From positions 1,240,001 through 1,304,000 of the forward strand of contig NZ_CP097870.1 of NCBI RefSeq assembly GCF_029223545.1: DNA of 64,000 bases, in the 5' to 3' direction. Both the position numbers and the translations under genes were made by a program. Within the stretch, counting starts at the first letter, position 1, and the number at the start of each line of letters is the position of its first letter. Under the pieces are notes generated by a model. It was not told the origin of the DNA and searched no databases. It was given only the letters and a program-made list of their open reading frames with translations. Source of the DNA: Thauera sp. GDN1. Its GTDB lineage: Bacteria > Pseudomonadota > Gammaproteobacteria > Burkholderiales > Rhodocyclaceae. Below, in pieces: positions 1 to 11,215 of the stretch.

Positions 1-333
1 GGCCGCCTTGGCGATCTTCTTCGCCTCGTCGCCGATGCGCTCGAGGTCGGATGCGGCCTTGATGGTGGCGAGCACCAGGCGCAGGTCGCCGGCGGCGGGC
101 TGCTGGCGGGCGATGATGTGGGTGCACGCGTCGTCGAGCTTGATCTGGGCGAGGTTGACCTCCTTGTCGCCCTGGATGACCGTCTCGAGCAGCGCGATGT
201 CGCCGTTGCGCAGCCCCTCCAGCGCCTTCGTCACCTGCGCTTCCACCAGACCGCCCATCTGCAGCACGCCGCGGCGGATTTCTTCCAGTTCGGTGTCGAA
301 CTTCCTGAGAGTGTGTTCGGTCATCTTTGCCAT
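1..333 (-). CDS. phoU: Phosphate-specific transport regulator PhoU, N-terminal part (runs off the window)
   Basis: The first 111 codons of a PhoU-family protein, read leftward off the window edge. The sequence shows the family's helical repeats, including FDTELEEIRRGVLQMGGLV and a later ARQQPAAGDLR...SDLERIGDEA segment that is the classic PhoU metal-binding helix pattern. In the family, PhoU couples the Pst phosphate transporter to the PhoR kinase and acts in the cytosol at the membrane face. The start is the ATG at 333; a second in-frame ATG at 324 is also possible and neither has a strong Shine-Dalgarno. It is 78 bases downstream of rpiA on the same strand. The C-terminal half and any pst neighbours lie outside the window. 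Confidence 0.9.
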   Translation of the reverse strand, partial: MAKMTEHTLRKFDTELEEIRRGVLQMGGLVEAQVTKALEGLRNGDIALLETVIQGDKEVNLAQIKLDDACTHIIARQQPAAGDLRLVLATIKAASDLERIGDEAKKIAKAA

Positions 334-411
334 GATCTGTTCGGAGGAAGCGTGCACGCTAGCAGCTCATTGTTAAGCTTTTGTTGCGTGCAACGCGGCT
401 GAAATCCGCGC

Positions 412-1074
412 TCAGCGCGCCTGCAGCCGCTCCACGCCACCGGCACCGGCCAGCAGCAGCACGTCGGCGCCGCGCTCGGCGAACAGGCCATTGGTGACCA
501 CGCCCACGATCTGGTTGATGCGGGTCTCGGTTGCCACCGGATCGGTGATCCGCAGCCCATGGACGTCGACGATGAGGTTGCCGTTGTCGGTCACGAAGCC
601 CTCGCGCAGCTTCGGTTCGCCGCCCAGCTTGCGCAGTTCGCGGGTCACATGGCTGCACGCCATCGGGATCACCTCGATCGGCAGCGGGAAGCGGCCGAGC
701 ACGTCCACCCGCTTGCTGGTGTCGCAGATGCAGATGAAGCGCTCCGACACCGCAGCGACGATCTTCTCGCGCGTCAGCGCGCCGCCGCCGCCCTTGATCA
801 TCGCGAAGCCGCCGTCGATCTCGTCGGCACCGTCGACATAGACGGGCAGGGACTCGATGCCGTTGAGGTCGAAGACCTCGATGCCATGTGCCGCGAGCCG
901 TTGCGAGCTGGCCTCGGAGCTGGACACCGCGCCGCGGATGCGGTCGCGCATGCCGGCGAGCGCATCGATGAAGTGGTTGACCGTCGAGCCGGTGCCGACG
1001 CCGACGATGCTGCCATCGATGATGTAGTCGAGCGCCGCGTGGGCGGCGGCCTTCTTGAGTTCGTCCTGGGTCAT
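412..1074 (-). CDS. rpiA: Ribose-5-phosphate isomerase A
   Basis: A 220-residue protein of the usual RpiA length that interconverts ribose 5-phosphate and ribulose 5-phosphate in the non-oxidative pentose phosphate pathway. Visible motifs are the phosphate-binding GVGTGSTV loop (residues 25-32), the VDGADEID catalytic acid segment near residue 80 and [11 protein letters not shown], whose lysine contacts the substrate. It begins 26 bases after the end of moeA on the same strand, so the two are probably co-transcribed, although no functional link between them is known. Confidence 0.96.
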   Translation of the reverse strand: MTQDELKKAAAHAALDYIIDGSIVGVGTGSTVNHFIDALAGMRDRIRGAVSSSEASSQRLAAHGIEVFDLNGIESLPVYVDGADEIDGGFAMIKGGGGALTREKIVAAVSERFICICDTSKRVDVLGRFPLPIEVIPMACSHVTRELRKLGGEPKLREGFVTDNGNLIVDVHGLRITDPVATETRINQIVGVVTNGLFAERGADVLLLAGAGGVERLQAR

Positions 1075-1100
1075 GGGAATGCCGTTCCGGGTGGCGGCGC

Positions 1101-2351
1101 TCAGACGAGGCCGTGGAAGGGTTGAACGTGGACCGTGTCGCCGATCTGCACCGCCGTGCAGTCCTCGGGCAGCACGACGAAGCAGTCGGCTTCGGACATC
1201 GAGCGCAGCACGCCCGAGCCCTGGGCGCCGGCGAGGGCGACCGAGAGGCCGTCGGCGTCGCGCTGCAGGCGGCCGCGCAGGTACTCTACGCGACCGGGCT
1301 GCTTGCGCAGCGCGAACCCGGCACGTGCCGGGAAGCGCTCGACGGGCGGCAGCGGGCTCACCCCCATCAGCTTCAGCAGCGCATCCTGGACGAACTGGTA
1401 GAAGGTCACCATCACCGCCACCGGGTTGCCGGGCAGGCCGAACAGCACCGCGTCGCCGATGCGTCCGAAGGCCATCGGCCGGCCGGGCTTGATGGCGAGC
1501 TTCCAGAACGCGACCTCGCCCAGGCGGGCCATCATCTCGCGGATGAAGTCGGCCTCGCCGACCGACACGCCGCCGCTGGTGATGACCACGTCGGCGGCCT
1601 GCGATGCGTCGCGGAAGGCGGCTTCGAGCGCCTCGGGGCGGTCGGGCACCACGCCCATGTCGAGCAGCTCGCAGCCCAGGCGCGACAGCGCGCCGAAGAG
1701 GGTGTAGCGGTTGCTGTCATAGACCTCGCCCGGCCCGAGCGGACGGCCGATCGAGGCGATCTCGTCGCCGGTGGACAGGATGGCGACGCGCAGGCGGCGG
1801 CGTACCGCAACCTCGGCGATGCCGAGCGAGGCGATCAGCCCGAGCTCGGCCGGGCCGCAGCGGCATCCGGCCGCCAGCGCCACGCCGCCCTCGGCGAGAT
1901 CCTCGCCGGCATGGCGCAGGTTCTGGCCCTTCTTCTGCCCGGCGGGAACGAACACGCGGTCGTGTTCGCGGCGGGCGATCTCCTGCACCACGATGGTGTC
2001 GGCGCCCTGCGGGATCGAGGCGCCGGTCATGATGCGCACCGCCTGGCCGGCGCCGACGATGCCGGAAAACGGCCGCCCGGCGAAGGCGGTGCCGACCACC
2101 GCGAACGCGGTCTCGCCGTCTGCCGCCAGATCATCGGCCCGCAGCGCGTAACCGTCCATGGCCGAGTTGTCGTGCGCGGGGACGTTGTAGGGCGCGATGA
2201 TGTCCTCGGCGAGCACGCGGCCGAGCGCACCGCGCACGGCGACCCGCTCCCAGCCGGCGATCGGGCTCAGGCCGTCGAGGATGGCGGCGCGAGCTTCGTC
2301 GACGGGGAGGAAGCTGCGGCCGTTGCCGGTGTCTGCGGAGGAGGTGGTCAT
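1101..2351 (-). CDS. moeA: Molybdopterin molybdenumtransferase MoeA
   Basis: A 416-residue MoeA, which inserts molybdate into adenylated molybdopterin to make the molybdenum cofactor. The order of regions is the family's: an N-terminal substrate segment with [11 protein letters not shown], a central MoCF-fold domain with STGDEI and [13 protein letters not shown], and a C-terminal [13 protein letters not shown] followed by a beta-barrel domain. Cofactor made here would be needed by MsrP (33020-33958), a molybdoenzyme in the same window. It heads a probable two-gene unit with rpiA. Confidence 0.96.
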   Translation of the reverse strand: MTTSSADTGNGRSFLPVDEARAAILDGLSPIAGWERVAVRGALGRVLAEDIIAPYNVPAHDNSAMDGYALRADDLAADGETAFAVVGTAFAGRPFSGIVGAGQAVRIMTGASIPQGADTIVVQEIARREHDRVFVPAGQKKGQNLRHAGEDLAEGGVALAAGCRCGPAELGLIASLGIAEVAVRRRLRVAILSTGDEIASIGRPLGPGEVYDSNRYTLFGALSRLGCELLDMGVVPDRPEALEAAFRDASQAADVVITSGGVSVGEADFIREMMARLGEVAFWKLAIKPGRPMAFGRIGDAVLFGLPGNPVAVMVTFYQFVQDALLKLMGVSPLPPVERFPARAGFALRKQPGRVEYLRGRLQRDADGLSVALAGAQGSGVLRSMSEADCFVVLPEDCTAVQIGDTVHVQPFHGLV

Positions 2352-2456
2352 GGGGCGGACTCCCGGTTGGTGGTTGCCGCGCTGGCGCCGATGTCCAGCG
2401 AGTGTGTCGGCGCGGCCTTCGACTGCGCCGGATCGCGTGGAGCGGGGCGGAGAATG

Positions 2457-2478
2457 AACAAGGCGGCCGTAGCCGCCC
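2457..2478 (-). terminator. Possible terminator after the cytochrome c4 gene
   Basis: Arms GGCGGC (2462-2467) and GCCGCC (2472-2477) form a six-pair stem with a four-base loop. On the minus strand it is followed by TTGTTCATT rather than a clean T-run, so it is a weak candidate. It is the only structure in the 152 bases between the cytochrome gene and moeA. Confidence 0.35.
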
Positions 2479-2503
2479 TGTCGTCCTGCATGCCCGGCCG
2501 CGA

Positions 2504-3133
2504 TCAGCGCAGGCCGGCGGCGTAGTCGGCGACGGCCTTGATTTCCGGATCCGTCATCTTGAGCGCGATCGTGCGCATCATGCTGTTCGGATCGTTGGCA
2601 CGCACGCCGTCGCGGAAGGCCTTCATCTGTGCGTCGATGTAGTCGGCGAACTGGCCGGACAGGCGCGGGTACTGCGCGGGCATGCCGGCGCCGGCCGGAC
2701 CATGGCAGCCGGCACAGGCGGGCACGCCCTTCGCGGCGATGCCGGCACGCCAGATCTGCTGGCCGAGCTCGATGGTGTCGAGGTTCTTGGCGGGTTCGGG
2801 TTGCAGCTCGAACGCGGCGAAGTACTTCGCCAGGGCGCGCATGTCCGGCTCCTCGAGGGCAGCGACCATGCCGCCCATGATCGCGTTCTCGCGCACCGGC
2901 GGATTGCCGTTCCAGCCCTTGAACTCGCGCAGCTGCTTGAAGAGATAGTCTTCATGCTGGCCGGCCAGCTTGGGGTTGGCCGGGAGCTGGCTGTTGCCAT
3001 CGGCATTGTGACAGGCGACGCAGAGCGTCTCGGCGGTCTGTTTCGCCTTGTCGAGATCCGGAGCCTGGTCCTGGGCCTGAAGGCTGCCAGCGAGAAGCAA
3101 CAACGACGAGAGCAGCAGGGAACGCTTGATCAT
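2504..3133 (-). CDS. Dihaem cytochrome c4
   Basis: A 209-residue exported dihaem c-type cytochrome. It has a signal peptide of about 20 residues (MIKRSLLLSS start, LQAQ cleavage region) and two haem-binding motifs, CVACH at 38-42 and CAGCH at 140-144, in two homologous halves. Each half carries a downstream methionine suited to the sixth haem ligand (GGM, MMR). Cytochrome c4 carries electrons in the periplasm to terminal oxidases or reductases. It is transcribed divergently from engB, and an inverted repeat sits between the two genes. Confidence 0.92.
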   Translation of the reverse strand: MIKRSLLLSSLLLLAGSLQAQDQAPDLDKAKQTAETLCVACHNADGNSQLPANPKLAGQHEDYLFKQLREFKGWNGNPPVRENAIMGGMVAALEEPDMRALAKYFAAFELQPEPAKNLDTIELGQQIWRAGIAAKGVPACAGCHGPAGAGMPAQYPRLSGQFADYIDAQMKAFRDGVRANDPNSMMRTIALKMTDPEIKAVADYAAGLR

Positions 3134-3186
3134 GGTGTCCTCGGAAAGCCGTGAGTGATTTTTTCAAACGCGGTATTCTATAACAC

Positions 3187-3220
3187 GAAAGCCCGATTGC
3201 GCGATGCGATGAGGGCTTTC
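3187..3220. repeat. Inverted repeat between divergent cytochrome c4 and engB
   Basis: GAAAGCCC (3187-3194) is exactly complemented by GGGCTTTC (3213-3220) around an 18-base spacer. It lies in the 121-base divergent intergenic region, next to an AT-rich TATTCTATAAC stretch that could hold a -10 element for either direction. It may be a leader hairpin or an operator; the sequence alone does not decide. Confidence 0.5.
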
Positions 3221-3254
3221 TCCCGCAGCCAACCGGATTTTCGCCGCCTTTTTC

Positions 3255-5204
<1,950 letters not shown>

Positions 5205-5205
<1 letters not shown>

Positions 5206-5738
5206 TGGCGGGCAGGGGCCGCGCTGCGGCGTCGACGCCGCGGCTGGCGCTGCGCCCGCTGCGCGCCACCGATCTGCCGGCGGTGCTGGCGATCCAGCGC
5301 GCGGCCTACGGCGACGGCTACCAGGAGTCGGCCGCGGTGCTCGCGCGCAAGCTCGCGCTCGCTCCACAGGCGTGCTGGCTCGCGCACCGCGGCGACGATG
5401 CGCTCGGCTACGTCTTCGCCCACCCTTGGGACGGCGGCGGGGCGCCACCGCTGCATGTGGCGCTGGCCGCGCTGCCGGCCGGGGCCGACCGCGGTTTCGT
5501 CCATGACCTGGCGGTGTCGCCCGCCGCACGCGGGCTCGGGGTGGCCGCGGCGCTGTTCGGACGCGTGCGGGACTGGTCGCGTGCTGCCGGCCATCGTCGC
5601 CTGCGTCTGGTCGCGCTTGGCGATGCGGTGCCGTTCTGGACGCGCCAGGGTTTCAGCGCACTGCCTGCCGAATTGCCCGCGGCCTACGGCGATGGCGCCT
5701 GCCTGATGGAGCGCGTGCTCCTCGAGCGCCAGGACTGA
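5205..5738 (+). CDS. GNAT-family N-acetyltransferase
   Basis: A 177-residue protein with the GNAT fold. FVHDLAVSPAARGLGVAAALF (about residues 98-118) contains motif A, the acetyl-CoA pyrophosphate loop, and VPFWTRQGFSAL is the usual C-terminal motif B. The start overlaps the hemB stop (TGATG), so translation is probably coupled. The acetyl acceptor cannot be told from sequence; no link with haem synthesis is known. Confidence 0.85.
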
Positions 5739-5767
5739 GCCGCCGCCTCCAGGGCAACGGTGCCCCC

Positions 5768-6427
5768 TCAACGCACTCCCAGGCGTCCGAGCTGACGGCG
5801 CAGCGCGAGGATGTTCGGAATGCGCAGATCGACGTAGGCCGGCGTGCGCAGTCCCCCGCCGACGAGCACGGTGCGCATGCCCAGGCGCTTGGCGGTGCGC
5901 AGGTTGACCGCCGAATCCTCCAGCATGATGCATTGCTCGGGACGCAGGCGCTGCGCGTGCAGCAGGCTGCGGTAGGCGCGGATGCCGGGCTTGGGCTGGT
6001 AGCCGAGATCCTCGATGCCGACCACGTCCTCGAACAAGCGGTCGATCCCCATGACCGCCAGTGCTGCCCGGGCGTAGTGACGCGGCGCGTTGGAGAACAC
6101 GATCTTGCGCCCCGGCAGCCGCCGCAGCATGCCGCGCAGCGCACGCTCGAACACCATCATCTCGTGCAGGCGGTCGAAGCGATGGGTCTCGACCAGGAAG
6201 TGGTCGGGGTCGGTGCCGTGGTGCCGCATCAGGCCGAGCAGGGTGGCGCCGTAGCGGTGCCAGTAGTGCATGCGCAGTGCGTTGGCCTCGTCGAGCGTGA
6301 GCCCGAGGTGCTGCTCGAGGTAGCGCGTCATGCTGCGGTTGATGTGCGGAAAGATGTGCGGGCTGGCGTTGTGCAGCGTGTTGTCGAGGTCGAACAGCCA
6401 GACAGGGGCGGTGGGCATCGTCGTCAT
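5768..6427 (-). CDS. HAD-superfamily pyrimidine 5'-nucleotidase-like phosphatase
   Basis: A 219-residue haloacid-dehalogenase hydrolase. Motif I is FDLDNTLHN with the nucleophile D13 and general acid D15, motif II is IVFSNAPRHY, and motif III/IV includes KPGIRAY and MLEDSAVNL. The FDLDNTLHN form is typical of the bacterial pyrimidine 5'-nucleotidase subfamily, which removes phosphate from UMP/CMP-like nucleotides. It starts 16 bases after bioC and is probably the third gene of the bioB-bioC unit, though a role in biotin synthesis is not implied. The start could be the ATG at 6427 or 6418. Confidence 0.85.
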   Translation of the reverse strand: MTTMPTAPVWLFDLDNTLHNASPHIFPHINRSMTRYLEQHLGLTLDEANALRMHYWHRYGATLLGLMRHHGTDPDHFLVETHRFDRLHEMMVFERALRGMLRRLPGRKIVFSNAPRHYARAALAVMGIDRLFEDVVGIEDLGYQPKPGIRAYRSLLHAQRLRPEQCIMLEDSAVNLRTAKRLGMRTVLVGGGLRTPAYVDLRIPNILALRRQLGRLGVR

Positions 6428-6443
6428 GCGCCTGCGCGATGGC

Positions 6444-7373
6444 CTAGCGTGGCGCCGTGCGGGGCTGGAAGCGCACGATGCTGCGTCCGTCTTCCGTGGT
6501 CTTTGGTGCGACCTTCCAGGCATGGCCCTGGATGATCTCGAAGGTGGCGGGCAGGCGGCCGTCGTGGCGCAGGCGCTCGTAGGCGGCGCGCGCCTCGGCC
6601 CACTCGCGGCGCCCCGACAGTCCGCGCGGACGGCCGGTGGCGGCATTGGCGCCGCCGCTGTGGCGCAGATCCTGCAGCAGGGTGTCGAGGTCGGGATAGG
6701 TGAGGGTGACGATCTCCATGTCCATGACCGGATCGGCGAAGCCGGCCTGCACCAGTGCATCGCCGATGTCGTGCATGTCGATGAAGCGGTGCACCCGGTC
6801 GCCGCGGCGGGCGGGCAGGGCGGCGCGCAGTTCGCGCAGGGTGTCCGGACCGAGGGTGGAGAACATCAGCAGGCCGTCGACTTCCAGGGTGCGGTGGATC
6901 TCGCGGAAGGTCGGCAGCGGGTCGTCGAGCGCCGGCAGCATCAGGTTCGACCACACCAGGCCGAGACTGGCGCGCGCCAGCGGCAGGGCGTCGGCCTGTG
7001 CCGCGAGCTGCGGCAGCGGCAGCGGGGCCGCGGACAGCAGGCGGCGCAGCAGGCCGCCACTGCGCGCAGGGCGCAGCCGTGCGCCGGCGCGTTCAAGCAT
7101 CGCCGGCGAGAAGTCGGCGGCGAGGACGGTGGCGTCCGGGAAGCGTTCGGCGAGCCGCGCCAGATCGGCGCCGGTGCCGCAGCCGAGGTCGAGCACGCGG
7201 CGCGGGGCGACGCGGATGTAGTCGAGGCGCTCGTCCATGCGCCGGGCGACCTCGCGCGCGAGCAGGTCGGCGCTGTCGCAGGTCGCGGCGGCGCGCTCGA
7301 AGCGCCGCCGCAGCAGGCGGCGGTCGAGCGCGAAGTCCGGGCTGCGAGCGGCCTCGCCGGCGTGTTCGGCCAT
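6444..7373 (-). CDS. bioC: Malonyl-[acyl-carrier protein] O-methyltransferase BioC
   Basis: A 309-residue SAM-dependent methyltransferase. The SAM loop is VLDLGCGTGAD (DLGCGTG at 62-68), preceded by the BioC-type N-terminal helix with RRRFERAAATCDSAD. In the family it caps malonyl-ACP as a methyl ester so the fatty-acid machinery can build pimeloyl-ACP. It starts 11 bases after bioB and runs into the HAD gene. The C-terminal half (SGGANAATGR... and FEIIQGHAWK) matches BioC proteins of beta- and gammaproteobacteria. Confidence 0.92.
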   Translation of the reverse strand: MAEHAGEAARSPDFALDRRLLRRRFERAAATCDSADLLAREVARRMDERLDYIRVAPRRVLDLGCGTGADLARLAERFPDATVLAADFSPAMLERAGARLRPARSGGLLRRLLSAAPLPLPQLAAQADALPLARASLGLVWSNLMLPALDDPLPTFREIHRTLEVDGLLMFSTLGPDTLRELRAALPARRGDRVHRFIDMHDIGDALVQAGFADPVMDMEIVTLTYPDLDTLLQDLRHSGGANAATGRPRGLSGRREWAEARAAYERLRHDGRLPATFEIIQGHAWKVAPKTTEDGRSIVRFQPRTAPR

Positions 7374-7384
7374 CGCGCCGGCGC

Positions 7385-8383
7385 TCAGATCGAGCGCAGG
7401 CCGAGGCGCTCGAACAGGCGGTCGTCGCGGTCGGCGTCGGGGTTGTCGGTGGTGAGCAGGCGGTCGCCGTAGAACATCGAGTTGGCGCCGGCCATGAAGC
7501 ACAGGGCCTGCAGTTCTTCGCTCATCTGCTGGCGCCCGGCGGACAGGCGCACGTAGCTCGCCGGCATGGTGATGCGCGCGGCGGCGATGGTGCGCACGAA
7601 CTCGAAGGGGTCGAGCGCGCCGGCGCCGGCGAGCGGCGTGCCGGGAATCTGCACCAGGTTGTTGATCGGCACCGACTCCGGCGGGGTGGGCAGGTTGGCG
7701 AGCTGGGCGATCAGCGCGGCACGCTGGGCGCGCGACTCGCCCATGCCGACGATGCCGCCGCTGCACACGTTGATGCCGGCGGAGCGGACCTCGTCTAGGG
7801 TGTCGAGGCGGTCCTGCATGGTGTGGGTGGTGATCACCTGGCCGTAGAACTCGGGGGCGGTGTCGAGGTTGTGGTTGTAGTAGTCGAGGCCGGCATCGGC
7901 GAGACGTTCGGCCTGGCCTTCCTTGAGCATGCCCAGGGTCACGCAGGTCTGCAGGCCCAGCTTCTTGACCTCGCGCACCATCTCCAGCACCGGCTCGAGG
8001 TCCTTGTCCTTCGGGCCGCGCCAGGCGGCGCCCATGCAGAAGCGGCTCGCCCCCTTGGCCTTGGCGGCGCGGGCGTTCTCCAGCACCTCGTCGATCGGCA
8101 TCAGGCGCTCGCGCTCGAGGCCGGTGTCGTAGCGCGCGGATTGCGAGCAGTAGCCGCAGTCTTCCGAGCAGCCGCCGGTCTTGATCGACAGCAGGGTCGA
8201 GCGCTGCACGGCATTGGGGTCGAAGTGCTCGCGGTGCACCAGCTGCGCGCGGTGCACCAGGTCGAAGAAGGGCAGTTCGAACAGGGCCTGCACTTCGGCC
8301 ACGGTCCAGCGCTTGCGCCCGGAGGGCTGCAGCGTGGCGGGATTGCGGTCGAGCGTGGCTGAAGTCATTGTCATTTCAGGCAT
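7385..8383 (-). CDS. bioB: Biotin synthase
   Basis: A 332-residue radical-SAM enzyme that inserts sulfur into dethiobiotin. The radical cluster ligands are C72, C76 and C79 in [10 protein letters not shown]. The family's [15 protein letters not shown] and final [11 protein letters not shown] segments, which hold the auxiliary [2Fe-2S] site, are intact. Three in-frame ATGs (8383, 8374, 8368) leave the exact start open. bioF, bioA and bioD are not in the window, so the pathway is split over the chromosome. The gene is divergent from comF. Confidence 0.96.
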   Translation of the reverse strand: MPEMTMTSATLDRNPATLQPSGRKRWTVAEVQALFELPFFDLVHRAQLVHREHFDPNAVQRSTLLSIKTGGCSEDCGYCSQSARYDTGLERERLMPIDEVLENARAAKAKGASRFCMGAAWRGPKDKDLEPVLEMVREVKKLGLQTCVTLGMLKEGQAERLADAGLDYYNHNLDTAPEFYGQVITTHTMQDRLDTLDEVRSAGINVCSGGIVGMGESRAQRAALIAQLANLPTPPESVPINNLVQIPGTPLAGAGALDPFEFVRTIAAARITMPASYVRLSAGRQQMSEELQALCFMAGANSMFYGDRLLTTDNPDADRDDRLFERLGLRSI

Positions 8384-8431
8384 TCCGGGCTGTAATTACG
8401 AGGTCTGCATGTTCTTCCATGGACCGAAATC

Positions 8432-9151
8432 TTGTCAAATTCCCCGCGTTCCCTTCACACGCTGTGGTTGCATCTGGTGGATGTGCTCGCGCCGCAGGAC
8501 TGCTTCGTGTGCGGTGCGGAATCGGCGGGCGAGGCCGTGTGCGCAGCCTGCGCACGTGCGCTGCCGCAGCGTCCGCCGACGGCCTGTCCCTGCTGCGGCC
8601 TGCCGGGACTGGGGGGAGGACGCTGTGCCGCGTGCGAACGCGAGCGGCCGGCCTACGACGCGACGCTGGCCCTGTACGACTTCGTGTTCCCTGTCGATGC
8701 CATGGTCCATGCGCTCAAGTACCGCCACCGCCTGGCGATGGCCGCGTTCTTCGGGGCGGCGCTGGCGGCGCGCGCGCGGGACTTCGGTGGCGCGGTCGAC
8801 CTCGTCCTGCCGATGCCGCTGCACCCGCGCCGGTTGGCCGAGCGCGGCTTCAATCAGGCGGTGGAGCTGGCGCGGCCGCTGGCGCAAGCGCGCGGCCTGC
8901 CGCTCGGGCTGGCGGTGGTGCGCAAGCGGCGGGACATTCCGGCTCAGGCCGGACTGGATCGCGAGGCGCGCCTGCGCAACCCGCGCGGCGCCTTCGAATG
9001 CGATGCCGTCCTGCATGGGCAGCGGGTGATCGTGGTCGATGACGTGATGACGACCGGCGCCACGCTCGACGAACTCGCCCGCACGCTCAAGCGCCACGGG
9101 GCGAGCTGGGTGGGCAACCTGGTCGTCGCGCGCACGCCCGCCCCTTACTGA
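8432..9151 (+). CDS. comF: ComF family phosphoribosyltransferase-like protein
   Basis: A 239-residue ComF/GntX protein. An N-terminal zinc finger is formed by CFVC...CAAC and CPCC...CAAC (residues 24-70). The C-terminal half is a type I phosphoribosyltransferase fold with the PRPP loop VIVVDDVMTTGATL. Homologues take part in DNA uptake for natural transformation and in periplasmic gluconate or DNA-related functions that are not well defined. The best start is a TTG at 8432; no ATG in this frame precedes the zinc finger. Confidence 0.88.
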   Translation: MSNSPRSLHTLWLHLVDVLAPQDCFVCGAESAGEAVCAACARALPQRPPTACPCCGLPGLGGGRCAACERERPAYDATLALYDFVFPVDAMVHALKYRHRLAMAAFFGAALAARARDFGGAVDLVLPMPLHPRRLAERGFNQAVELARPLAQARGLPLGLAVVRKRRDIPAQAGLDREARLRNPRGAFECDAVLHGQRVIVVDDVMTTGATLDELARTLKRHGASWVGNLVVARTPAPY

Positions 9152-9225
9152 AGCGGCCGGCGGGCGGTAGACTCCGGCGCCGTGTCCGGCCCCTCGCGCC
9201 GGCATTGTCCCGAGTCCCGCCACCG

Positions 9226-9696
9226 ATGTTCGAAATCGTCCTCTACCAGCCCGAAATCCCGCCCAATACCGGCAACATCATCCGCCTGGCCGCCAATACC
9301 GGCTCCAGGCTCCATCTCGTGGCGCCGCTCGGCTTCGACCTGTCGGACAAGCAGCTCGCGCGTGCCGGCCTCGACTATCACGACCTGACCTGCCTGACCG
9401 TGCATCCCGACTGGGCGCAGTGTGTCGCCGCGCTCGAGGGCCGGCGGATGTTCGCGCTCAGCACGCGCGGCAGCCGCCGTCACGACCATGTGGCCTACCA
9501 GCCGGGGGATGCGCTGGTGTTCGGTCCGGAGAGCCGGGGGCTGCCCGAAGAAGTCCTCGAGGGCTTCGCCTCCGATGCGCGCATCCGGATCCCGATGAGG
9601 CCGACCAACCGCAGCGTGAATCTGTCGAATGCGGTGGCGGTGGTGGTCTACGAGGGCTGGCGGCAGCACGGCTTCGCCGGCGCAGCGGGGATCTGA
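9226..9696 (+). CDS. trmL: tRNA (cytidine(34)-2'-O)-methyltransferase TrmL
   Basis: A 156-residue SPOUT methyltransferase that methylates the ribose of wobble C34/U34 in tRNA-Leu isoacceptors. The N-terminal YQPEIPPNTGNIIRLAANTG and the knot segment RPTNRSVNLSNAVAVVVYE are characteristic. The start is the ATG at 9226, immediately before the conserved FEIVLYQPEIPPNTGN; frame upstream is not conserved. It converges with gpsA, 40 bases away. Confidence 0.94.
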   Translation: MFEIVLYQPEIPPNTGNIIRLAANTGSRLHLVAPLGFDLSDKQLARAGLDYHDLTCLTVHPDWAQCVAALEGRRMFALSTRGSRRHDHVAYQPGDALVFGPESRGLPEEVLEGFASDARIRIPMRPTNRSVNLSNAVAVVVYEGWRQHGFAGAAGI

Positions 9697-9736
9697 AACA
9701 GGGCGGCGAGCGCGCGGACCGTCGGCCCGGCGGCGC

Positions 9737-10729
9737 TCACTCCTCGCGCGGGTCGCGCGCGAGCAGGCGCTCGACCGCGGTGCGTGCGTTCAGGCCGTGG
9801 TGGAGCAGGGCGTCGACGGCCTCGCACACCGGCATCTCGACGCCATGGCGGTGGGCGAGCTGGACGACCTCGCGCGCGGTGGACACGCCTTCGGCCACAT
9901 GGCCCAGCTCGCGCAGGATGTCGGCCAGGCTCTTGCCCTCGGCGAGCGCGAGGCCGACGCGGCGGTTGCGCGACAGGTCGCCGGTACAGGTGAGGATGAG
10001 GTCGCCCATGCCGGCGAGGCCCATCAGGGTCTCGCTGCGGCCGCCGAGCGCGCGTGCGAGGCGGGCGATCTCGGCCAGGCCACGGGTGATCAGCGCGGCG
10101 CGGGCGTTGAGGCCGAAGCCCATGCCGTCGGAGACGCCGGCGGCGATCGCCATCACGTTCTTCACTGCGCCGCCGACCTCGCAGCCCACCAGGTCGGTGT
10201 TGGCGTAGATGCGCAGTCGCGGCTGGTGCAGCACGGCGACCCAGTGGCGGGCGAAGGCGGGATCGCGGGCGGCGAGCGTGATCGCCGCCGGCAGGCCGCG
10301 TCCGACCTCGGCGGCGAAGCTCGGGCCGGTCAGCACGCCGCTGGGCGCGTCGAGGCCGAGTTCCTCGGCGATGATCTCGTGCGGCAGGCGGCCGGTGCCG
10401 GCTTCGAAGCCCTTGCACGCCCACAGCAGCGGGGTGTCGGGGCGGATGCGCCGCAACTCGCGGACGGTGTCGCGCAGGCCGGACAGCGGGGTGACGACCA
10501 GGTGCAGGTCGGCCTGCTCGGCGGCGGTGCGGAAATCCGCCTCGACCGCGAGCGTGTCGTGCAGGCGCACGCCCGGCAGATAGCGCCGGTTCTCGCGCAG
10601 GCGGGCGAGCTCGTCCAGTTGGGTGCGGTCGCGCCCCCACAGGACGACCTCGTGGGTGTTGGCGAAGGCCTGGGCGAGCGCCGTGCCCCAGGCGCCCGCA
10701 CCGAACACGGTGATGCGGCAGCGGCTCAC
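9737..10729 (-). CDS. gpsA: Glycerol-3-phosphate dehydrogenase [NAD(P)+]
   Basis: A 330-residue enzyme that reduces dihydroxyacetone phosphate to glycerol 3-phosphate for phospholipid synthesis. The Rossmann motif GAGAWG lies at residues 8-13; the catalytic lysine region GGAVKNVMAIAAG and the C-terminal domain motif GLAGMGDLILTCTGDLSRNRR are present. Translation starts at a GTG (10729) that overlaps the stop of the SH3 gene as GTGA, so coupling is likely. It is the last gene of the arsR-to-gpsA run. Confidence 0.96.
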   Translation of the reverse strand: MSRCRITVFGAGAWGTALAQAFANTHEVVLWGRDRTQLDELARLRENRRYLPGVRLHDTLAVEADFRTAAEQADLHLVVTPLSGLRDTVRELRRIRPDTPLLWACKGFEAGTGRLPHEIIAEELGLDAPSGVLTGPSFAAEVGRGLPAAITLAARDPAFARHWVAVLHQPRLRIYANTDLVGCEVGGAVKNVMAIAAGVSDGMGFGLNARAALITRGLAEIARLARALGGRSETLMGLAGMGDLILTCTGDLSRNRRVGLALAEGKSLADILRELGHVAEGVSTAREVVQLAHRHGVEMPVCEAVDALLHHGLNARTAVERLLARDPREE

Positions 10730-11205
10730 AGCCCCCAGACCTCGCTGGCGTGGATGTAGCCTTCCAGTCCCTCGCGGTGGCGTACCCGTGCCCAGCCCTG
10801 GGTGGGCGGGGCGATGAGCTCGAGCACGACGTTCCTCAGCGCCTGGAAGGCCGCGGGGGCGTCGGTCCGCGCCTCGCGCCGGATGGTGGCGCGCTCGGCG
10901 GTGACGATGAGGGTGCGGCGATTGCTGAGCGCCTGCTGCTCGACCCAGTTGAGGGAGCCGCCCGGTTCGCGCACGCGAACCCAGCCGTCCTGGCTGACGA
11001 CGATCTCGACCGGGGTGCCGGGGTGCAGGCGGAACAGTTGCCGCCCCTGAGGCGACGGCGCGTCGCGCACGATCAGCTCCGGGCCGGCCGAGCGGTATTC
11101 GATTGCCTGTGCAGCCACGGAACCGGAGGCCGCACACAGCACGACGACGGCCAGGGCGGACAGCCCCGGCGAAGGTATTGCGGTGATGCGGCGCTCGCGG
11201 TTCAT
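10726..11205 (-). CDS. Exported bacterial SH3-domain protein
   Basis: A 159-residue protein with a signal peptide (hydrophobic core about 15-31, cleavage near VAAQA) and two SH3-like repeats: residues about 36-90 (RSAGPELIVRDAPSPQG...GSLNWVEQ) and 98-158 (TAERATIRREAR...GLEGYIHAS). Such domains often bind peptidoglycan or periplasmic partners. It sits between secB and gpsA, a position where E. coli has no gene. Function unknown. Confidence 0.8.
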   Translation of the reverse strand: MNRERRITAIPSPGLSALAVVVLCAASGSVAAQAIEYRSAGPELIVRDAPSPQGRQLFRLHPGTPVEIVVSQDGWVRVREPGGSLNWVEQQALSNRRTLIVTAERATIRREARTDAPAAFQALRNVVLELIAPPTQGWARVRHREGLEGYIHASEVWGL

Positions 11206-11215
11206 GCTGGCAGGC

